A DNA stretch of 64,000 bases from the NCBI GenBank assembly GCA_013821455.1, contig JACDGS010000006.1:1-64000 (forward strand), given 5' to 3'. Shown here in pieces: positions 59,234-64,000 of the stretch (within the stretch, counting starts at the first letter, position 1; the number at the start of each line of letters is the position of its first letter). Both the position numbers and the translations under genes were made by a program. The notes under the pieces are model-generated. The model did not search any database and was not told the DNA's origin. It saw nothing but the letters and a program-made list of their open reading frames with translations. Origin of the DNA: Chthoniobacterales bacterium (GTDB taxonomy: Bacteria > Verrucomicrobiota > Verrucomicrobiia > Chthoniobacterales > UBA10450).

Positions 59234-60949
59234 ATGCTTGAGAGCCCTAAGCGCGACATCAATAATCCCGCCGTGTCCCCGCTGCCGATAACTCGCGTAT
59301 TATTCCCATCCATCCCAGGTGGGAAGAGGAGTCATTATGTGCTCTTACTTACTATCCTGTGCGACTTATTCGCGTTTAACTGTGTCGCCAGTCTTAGACC
59401 CGAGACACCGCCAGATACTCCCCGCGCGCCAAATAACTCAGGCGCCGCTCAGCCTTCTCCGGTAGGGGCGCTATACATTCGGGAGTACCGTGTCCAGGGG
59501 GCGCATAAGTTATCTAAAGGTGACATAGAAGAGGCAGTGTATCCTTTCCTGGGACCCGGGCGCTCAGCGACTGATGTGGAAGAGGCGCGCGCGGCGCTGG
59601 AGAAGGCTTTTAAGGATAAGGGCTATCAGACGGTAAGTGTCCAGATACCCGCCCAGTCGGCTGCCGGTGGAGTGGTGCTTTTGCAGGTTTCGGAGAATAC
59701 CGTCGGTCGGCTACGAGTTAGAGGCTCTCGCTACTTTTCTCCGGCGCAAATCAAGAAGGAAGCGCCGTCTCTCGCGGAAGGCAATGTCCCGAATTTCAAC
59801 GCAGTAACTCAGGATATCGTAGCTTTGAATCAGTTATCCGATAGACGGGTTACACCTTCTCTTCGCACGGGTATTATTCCGGGGACGGTAGATATCGACC
59901 TCGAGGTAAAAGATACCTTCCCTTTGCATGGCAGTGTTGAGATAAACAATCGCTATAGCATAGGCACCACCGAGCTGCGCCTGAACGGGGCCATAAGTTA
60001 CAACAACCTATGGCAGTTAGGACATTCCATAGGATTCAGCTTCCAGCTTGCGCCGGAGCGATTGGACGATGCCAAAGTCTATTCCGCCTATTATCTGGCA
60101 AGGTTCCCCGGAGTGAGCTGGCTAAGTCTCCTGCTCCAGGGAACCAAACAGGATAGCAACGTTTCTACCCTCGGCGGCGCAGCCGTTGCCGGCCGGGGCG
60201 AAATCATAGGTGCTCGCGCGATTGTTACTCTCCCTCCGGCTAGGAATTTCTACCATAACCTAACCCTGGGTTTCGATTACAAGAACTTCGACCAAAACCT
60301 GACCATCGCCGGGCAGAATGTCGTCACTCCGATCGCCTATTACCCTCTCACCTTGGCTTACGAAGCAACCTGGGCTGAGAAAGGTTCAGTTACAGCCTTA
60401 AATACGGGAGTTACCTTGGCGTTGCGCGGCCTTGGCAGTGATGAAGCTGAGTTTGATTTCAACCGTTTCAGAGCCGGCGGCAACTTCATCTATGTGCGAG
60501 GCGATCTGGGTCATACCCATGACCTTCCCAAAGGTTTCCAGCTTTTCGGGAAGATTGCGGGTCAGGTAGCTAGCGAACCTCTCATTAATAGCGAGCAGTT
60601 TAGTGCCGGCGGTCTGGCTACGGTTCGTGGCTATCTCGAGTCGGAAGTATTGGGAGACGACGCGGTCCTCGGGACCCTGGAGCTGCGCGGTCCATCGTTT
60701 TTGAAAGGCCCTGTGGAGAGAAACGAGTTACGTCTCTATGCCTTCGTCGAAGGTGGAACGGTTTTCGTTGACTCTCCTCTGCCGGACCAGCAGTCGTCCT
60801 TTCAATTAGCGAGCATCGGCATCGGCACCCGCTTTCATCTCTATAACCACTTTAATGGGTCGTTGGACTTAGGGCTGCCCCTTATCAGTCAGGTCGAAAC
60901 TCAAGCCTATGATCCGAGACTCACCTTTCGAGTCTGGGCGGACTTCTAG
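59234..60949 (+). CDS. FhaC/ShlB (TpsB)-like outer-membrane transporter
   Basis: 571 residues from ATG 59234; GTG 59207 is an alternative and neither has a good ribosome site. The N-terminal hydrophobic stretch (HYVLLLTILCDLFAFNCVA) is a signal sequence. It is followed by a Pro-rich linker, a POTRA-type domain (LYIREYRVQGAHKLSKGDIEEAVYPFLGPGRSATDVEEARAALEKAFKDKGYQTVSVQIP), a second POTRA-like part and a 16-strand-type barrel containing FSAGGLATVRGYLESEVLGDD, which is the conserved VRGY motif. TpsB proteins export partner proteins across the outer membrane. No large TpsA exoprotein is adjacent; it is followed 15 bp later by the ExbB fusion, so it may instead serve the TonB module. Confidence 0.85.
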   Translation: MLESPKRDINNPAVSPLPITRVLFPSIPGGKRSHYVLLLTILCDLFAFNCVASLRPETPPDTPRAPNNSGAAQPSPVGALYIREYRVQGAHKLSKGDIEEAVYPFLGPGRSATDVEEARAALEKAFKDKGYQTVSVQIPAQSAAGGVVLLQVSENTVGRLRVRGSRYFSPAQIKKEAPSLAEGNVPNFNAVTQDIVALNQLSDRRVTPSLRTGIIPGTVDIDLEVKDTFPLHGSVEINNRYSIGTTELRLNGAISYNNLWQLGHSIGFSFQLAPERLDDAKVYSAYYLARFPGVSWLSLLLQGTKQDSNVSTLGGAAVAGRGEIIGARAIVTLPPARNFYHNLTLGFDYKNFDQNLTIAGQNVVTPIAYYPLTLAYEATWAEKGSVTALNTGVTLALRGLGSDEAEFDFNRFRAGGNFIYVRGDLGHTHDLPKGFQLFGKIAGQVASEPLINSEQFSAGGLATVRGYLESEVLGDDAVLGTLELRGPSFLKGPVERNELRLYAFVEGGTVFVDSPLPDQQSSFQLASIGIGTRFHLYNHFNGSLDLGLPLISQVETQAYDPRLTFRVWADF

Positions 60950-60964
60950 AGAGGAGTAGCTATC

Positions 60965-62836
60965 ATGAAACGAAATCTCCTCTCCGGGAACTTACTACTG
61001 CTAAGTCTCCTGCTTGTTTTCTCTACAACGGCGGAGGCGAAATGGTGGAATAGCGATTGGACTATTCGGAAGAAGATCACGCTCGATACCACGGAAAAAG
61101 GGACCGCCATCACCCAGCCGCTTGGTCCAACGGCTATCCTACTGCGACTGCACGACGGTAACTTTCAATTCTCCGCCGCGAAAGAGGATGGAAGCGATCT
61201 TCGCTTCGTCGCGGACGACGATAAGACTCTCCTTAGTTATCATATTGAAAAATTCGACTCGCTCCTGAGCGAAGCCTTCGTCTGGATCAAGATCCCCCAG
61301 CTAAAACCCGATAGTCCTACGACTATCTTTCTCTACTACGGCAACAACGGTCCGACCGCGATCAAGGCGGAGAATGCCAAGGGCACTTTCGATGCGGACA
61401 CGGTCCTCGTTTACCACTTCGCCGAGAAAAGCGGGGCGCCGAATGACTCATCCGCGGGAGGAAACAACGGCGAAGGTGCTGGCACACCGGTGGAAGGTTC
61501 CATGATCGGCGCCGGGCTGGCGCTAAGTGGTCGCAATGCCGTCAAAATTCCTGCTTCTCCGACGCTCGCGTGGACGGCAGGTGGTGAAATGACGTGGATG
61601 GCTTGGGTGAAGTCAGTCGCCCTATCTCCCAATGCACTTATTTACAGTCGTAAGGATGACACTTCTTCTTTTCTGGTCGGAATCGACAAAGGCGTTCCCT
61701 ACTTTGAAGTCAACGGACAACGAAGTCCTGCCGGTAGTCCTATCGCAGCCAAGGATTGGCATCACCTGGCGATCGTTGCCGCAAGCGGAAAGATAATTCT
61801 CTATCTTGACGGCGAGAGCTACAGTTCCCTTCCCGTCGCCTTGCCGGCATTTAATGCAACGGCCGGCATCGATGGCGACATAGCGCCGAATAGTGCGGGC
61901 GGTCTTACCGGCGAACTGGACGAGTTAGAAATATCCAAAGTAGGCCGGTCACCCGATTTCATCAAAGTCACGGCCATCGACCAGGGCGGAGATAAGGCGA
62001 ATAAGTTACTCACTTACGGACAGGACGAGCAGAGGACTACTTGGTTCAGCGGCGGTGGCACTTTGTCCGTGCTCGTTGGCTCTCTCACCGTTGATGGCTG
62101 GATAGTTATCGTCATCCTGGCCCTGATGGCCTGTATGAGCTGGTGGGTCATGGTCACTAAGATTCGTTACCTCAATGCTATCAGCAAAGGCAACGCCCTC
62201 TTCATGAAAGAGTGGAAACGAGTCGCCGAAGATCTGACCGCGCTCGACGAAGGGGATGCCGAACACGCGCGCTCGATGGGAGGTCGTGTTAATAAAGAAG
62301 CTCAGCGGGCAATGAGAAATGCTTCCGTCTATCGCATCTATCACATAGGCGTCGAGGAAATCCGCTATCGTCTCGCGGCGGATAACGCTACCGAAGGAAC
62401 GCGCCGCGGATTAGCGGGCCGCTCCATTCAGGCTATCCGCGCCACGTTGGACGGCGGGTTGGTGCGCGAGAGTCAGAAGATCAACCGGCTCATTGTCCTC
62501 CTAACTATCTGTATCTCCGGCGGACCGTTCCTGGGCCTTCTCGGAACAGTCATTGGAGTGATGATTACCTTCGCGGCGATCGCGGCCGCCGGTGATGTGA
62601 ATGTCAATGCGATCGCGCCCGGAATCGCGGCCGCGCTCCTCGCGACCGTAGCTGGCCTGGCCGTAGCTATTCCGGCTCTCTTTGGTTATAACTACATCAT
62701 ATCCCGGGTGAAGGACGCCAAGGACGACATGGCGATCTTCATCGACGAGTTCGTGACCAAGATGGCGGAGTTCTACCGGGAAACTCCCGCTCCCCATACC
62801 AATCGCATGGATGTCTTCCAGGAGAGCGTTCACTAA
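60965..62836 (+). CDS. DUF2341-LamG-ExbB/TolQ fusion protein
   Basis: 623 residues; GAGGAG lies 9-10 bases upstream. Signal peptide (1-25), DUF2341 domain (about 26-135, WWNSDWTIRKKITL...), LamG/concanavalin-like domain (about 150-340, MTWMAWVKSVALSP...WHHLAIVAASGKIILYLDG), transmembrane helix (about 375-395), and a MotA/TolQ/ExbB proton-channel domain (about 395-610) with GGPFLGLLGTVIGVMITF and ATVAGLAVAIPALFGYN. ExbB uses proton motive force to energise TonB. The periplasmic carbohydrate-binding-like front is unusual for ExbB and could sense or bind glycans. It is followed by ExbD and TonB genes. Confidence 0.9.
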   Translation: MKRNLLSGNLLLLSLLLVFSTTAEAKWWNSDWTIRKKITLDTTEKGTAITQPLGPTAILLRLHDGNFQFSAAKEDGSDLRFVADDDKTLLSYHIEKFDSLLSEAFVWIKIPQLKPDSPTTIFLYYGNNGPTAIKAENAKGTFDADTVLVYHFAEKSGAPNDSSAGGNNGEGAGTPVEGSMIGAGLALSGRNAVKIPASPTLAWTAGGEMTWMAWVKSVALSPNALIYSRKDDTSSFLVGIDKGVPYFEVNGQRSPAGSPIAAKDWHHLAIVAASGKIILYLDGESYSSLPVALPAFNATAGIDGDIAPNSAGGLTGELDELEISKVGRSPDFIKVTAIDQGGDKANKLLTYGQDEQRTTWFSGGGTLSVLVGSLTVDGWIVIVILALMACMSWWVMVTKIRYLNAISKGNALFMKEWKRVAEDLTALDEGDAEHARSMGGRVNKEAQRAMRNASVYRIYHIGVEEIRYRLAADNATEGTRRGLAGRSIQAIRATLDGGLVRESQKINRLIVLLTICISGGPFLGLLGTVIGVMITFAAIAAAGDVNVNAIAPGIAAALLATVAGLAVAIPALFGYNYIISRVKDAKDDMAIFIDEFVTKMAEFYRETPAPHTNRMDVFQESVH

Positions 62837-62859
62837 CTCCGGGCTAAGTCTTTCCCACG

Positions 62860-63261
62860 ATGCAAATCCAGGACGATAAGCCCTACGACGATATCAACAT
62901 CACGCCGATGTTGGATCTTGCCTACGTCTTGTTAGTCATCTTCATCCTGATGACGACCGCAACCGTGCAAGGTCTCAAAGTCAATCTTCCCAAAGCCAGT
63001 AACACTCCCAGTCTGGCCAAGCCTAAGACTAAGGCCATCACTTTGAATAACGAAGGTAAGATCTTCCTCGATACCGTCCCGGTAACTCTCCCCGAGTTGG
63101 AGCAGCGTCTGAACCAGCAAAAGGCGCAGACTCCCGACTTCCCGGTCATCGTGCGGGGAGATAGTCTTACTCAGTATCAAGGCGTGATGGATGTCCTCGA
63201 TGTCCTCGGCCGGCTGGGACTTACTCAAGTAGGTCTGGCCACGAAGCCGCAGGCGAAGTGA
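62860..63261 (+). CDS. exbD: ExbD/TolR-family protein
   Basis: 133 residues. A short cytoplasmic N-terminus (YDDINITPMLDLAYVLLVIFILMTTAT) carries the conserved Asp in the transmembrane helix that forms the proton path. A periplasmic domain follows (LPKASNTPSLAKPKTKAITLNNEGKIFLDTVPVTLPELEQRLNQ). Partner of the ExbB domain encoded upstream with a 23-bp gap. Confidence 0.92.
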   Translation: MQIQDDKPYDDINITPMLDLAYVLLVIFILMTTATVQGLKVNLPKASNTPSLAKPKTKAITLNNEGKIFLDTVPVTLPELEQRLNQQKAQTPDFPVIVRGDSLTQYQGVMDVLDVLGRLGLTQVGLATKPQAK

Positions 63262-63291
63262 AGCAGGCGAAGGAATGGCTGCATTGCACCT

Positions 63292-63957
63292 ATGGCGAGC
63301 GAAGATAGCGAACGCAGTTTTTTCCAGCGTTACAGGCTTGGACTTGTCATTGCGGCCGTGGCCTTCGCGAGCGTTGTCTTTCTTGTCGTTAAGTTTGTCC
63401 AAGGCAGCAGCTCTGCACCTCGGCGCGCGCCGGAGTTAGTCATGGTCAAACTCCCGCCGCCACCACCGACCCCGCCGCAGCAACCCACCCCGGAAGAGAA
63501 AGTCGTCGATCAGCAAGAGCAAAAAATCGAAACGCCGGAAGAGAAACCGCAGGACGAACCGCCCAAGCCGCCGGACCAACCTCCTATCGGCACAGGGATA
63601 AAGGGCGACGGTCACGGCGACAGTTTCGGACTCAGTGGCTCGGGCGGAAATGGTTTTGGCAATGGTAAGGGCGGAAGTCCTTATGACTGGTATGCCGGCC
63701 AGGTGCAGCGTCAGATCGCGGAGGCGTTGCGGAGCAACCGAGATACACGGGAAGCGAGTCTTAGTGTGAAGGTAAGAGTATGGGCCGATGCCTCGGGGAG
63801 AATCTCGCGCGCAGAGTTAGCGAACTCCACGGGTAACTCTGCCCTCGACGAGACACTTAGGAATCAAATCCTCACAGGGCTAAGAGTCACCGAAGGACCG
63901 CCGGAAGGAATGCCGATGCCTATCCTTCTGCGCATTACCGCGCGCCGTCCTCAGTAA
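63292..63957 (+). CDS. TonB-family energy transducer
   Basis: 221 residues. One N-terminal transmembrane helix (about 14-37), a Pro/Glu/Lys-rich periplasmic spacer (PPPPPTPPQQPTPEEK...PPKPPDQPP), a Gly-rich stretch (GSGGNGFGNGKGGS), and a TonB C-terminal domain (about 135-221: VQRQIAEALRSNRDTREASLSVKVRVWADASGRISRAELANSTGNSALDETLRNQILTGLRV). Completes the ExbB-ExbD-TonB set. Confidence 0.9.
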   Translation: MASEDSERSFFQRYRLGLVIAAVAFASVVFLVVKFVQGSSSAPRRAPELVMVKLPPPPPTPPQQPTPEEKVVDQQEQKIETPEEKPQDEPPKPPDQPPIGTGIKGDGHGDSFGLSGSGGNGFGNGKGGSPYDWYAGQVQRQIAEALRSNRDTREASLSVKVRVWADASGRISRAELANSTGNSALDETLRNQILTGLRVTEGPPEGMPMPILLRITARRPQ

Positions 63958-64000
63958 GTCGAACTCCTGGCATAGAACTGGCGAACATGATCCCACTTAC

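Noticed and set aside
31712-62850. CTAAGTCTC-like string repeated in several genes
   Set aside because: The nine-base form recurs a few times, but the CTAAGT hexamer totals about 22 on both strands, near expectation for this composition. In genes it mostly encodes Leu-Ser-Leu, so it may only reflect codon choice.
1-64000. CRISPR array
   Set aside because: No regularly spaced direct repeats with unique spacers were seen; all repeats found are palindromic and irregularly spaced.

Overview
The window reads as chromosomal DNA of a GC-rich Gram-negative bacterium, most likely a soil-type member of the Verrucomicrobiota (Spartobacteria/Chthoniobacterales-like). This is inferred, not proven. The clues are the style of the ECF sigma factor with its adjoining zinc-ribbon kinase remnant, a DUF2341-LamG-ExbB fusion, a TGS-less ThrRS, many secreted VWA/BNR proteins, and numerous short interspersed repeats. 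No rRNA, tRNA or CRISPR array was seen.

Layout. 0.1-3.2 kb: nagA, dciA-like and rpoN. 3.3-8.2 kb: two small paralogous secreted proteins, an alpha/beta hydrolase, a LytS/LytR-type two-component pair, an ECF sigma factor and a broken Ser/Thr kinase. 8.4-15.9 kb: thrS carrying an in-frame repeat insertion, a DUF4912 protein, an arginine-to-ornithine-to-proline gene pair, polX and an NlpC/P60 peptidase. 16.0-23.2 kb: a minus-strand peptide-export locus (foldase-like PPIase, C39-peptidase ABC exporter with two cyclic-nucleotide domains, HlyD adaptor, sigma-54 activator), followed by three tiny genes that share a double-glycine leader. 23.4-37.8 kb: KirBac channel, BNR/sortilin protein, GHL10 hydrolase, ECF sigma/anti-sigma pair, two VWA proteins and a 1082-aa membrane protein of unknown function. 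37.9-44.6 kb: divergent hexuronate-utilisation genes with a frameshifted transporter. 44.7-51.2 kb: a MidA-type methyltransferase and a livKHMGF branched-chain amino-acid transporter, interrupted between livG and livF by a small inverted-repeat-bounded unit carrying a four-helix-bundle gene. 51.4-58.3 kb: aspartic protease, cyclophilin, C-N hydrolase, a TGT-methyltransferase fusion and a sugar porter. 59.2-64 kb: a TpsB/FhaC-like outer-membrane protein followed by an ExbB-fusion/ExbD/TonB module.

Two signals stand out. First, the octamer CCTAACGA/TCGTTAGG occurs about 75 times by hand count, against roughly 2 expected. It sits in both strands and in several reading frames, so selection acts on DNA rather than protein. 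Second, the 16-23 kb locus pairs an intact C39 peptidase exporter with three small genes whose products share a DLxP...GG leader. This looks like a peptide secretion system without any recognisable modification enzyme.

The genome is also heavily decorated with short palindromic repeats. Several have become coding sequence: 36 residues inside ThrRS, about a dozen inside the TGT fusion, and the C-termini of NagA, PolX and an Ldh_2-family dehydrogenase. All counts and motif positions were made by eye.
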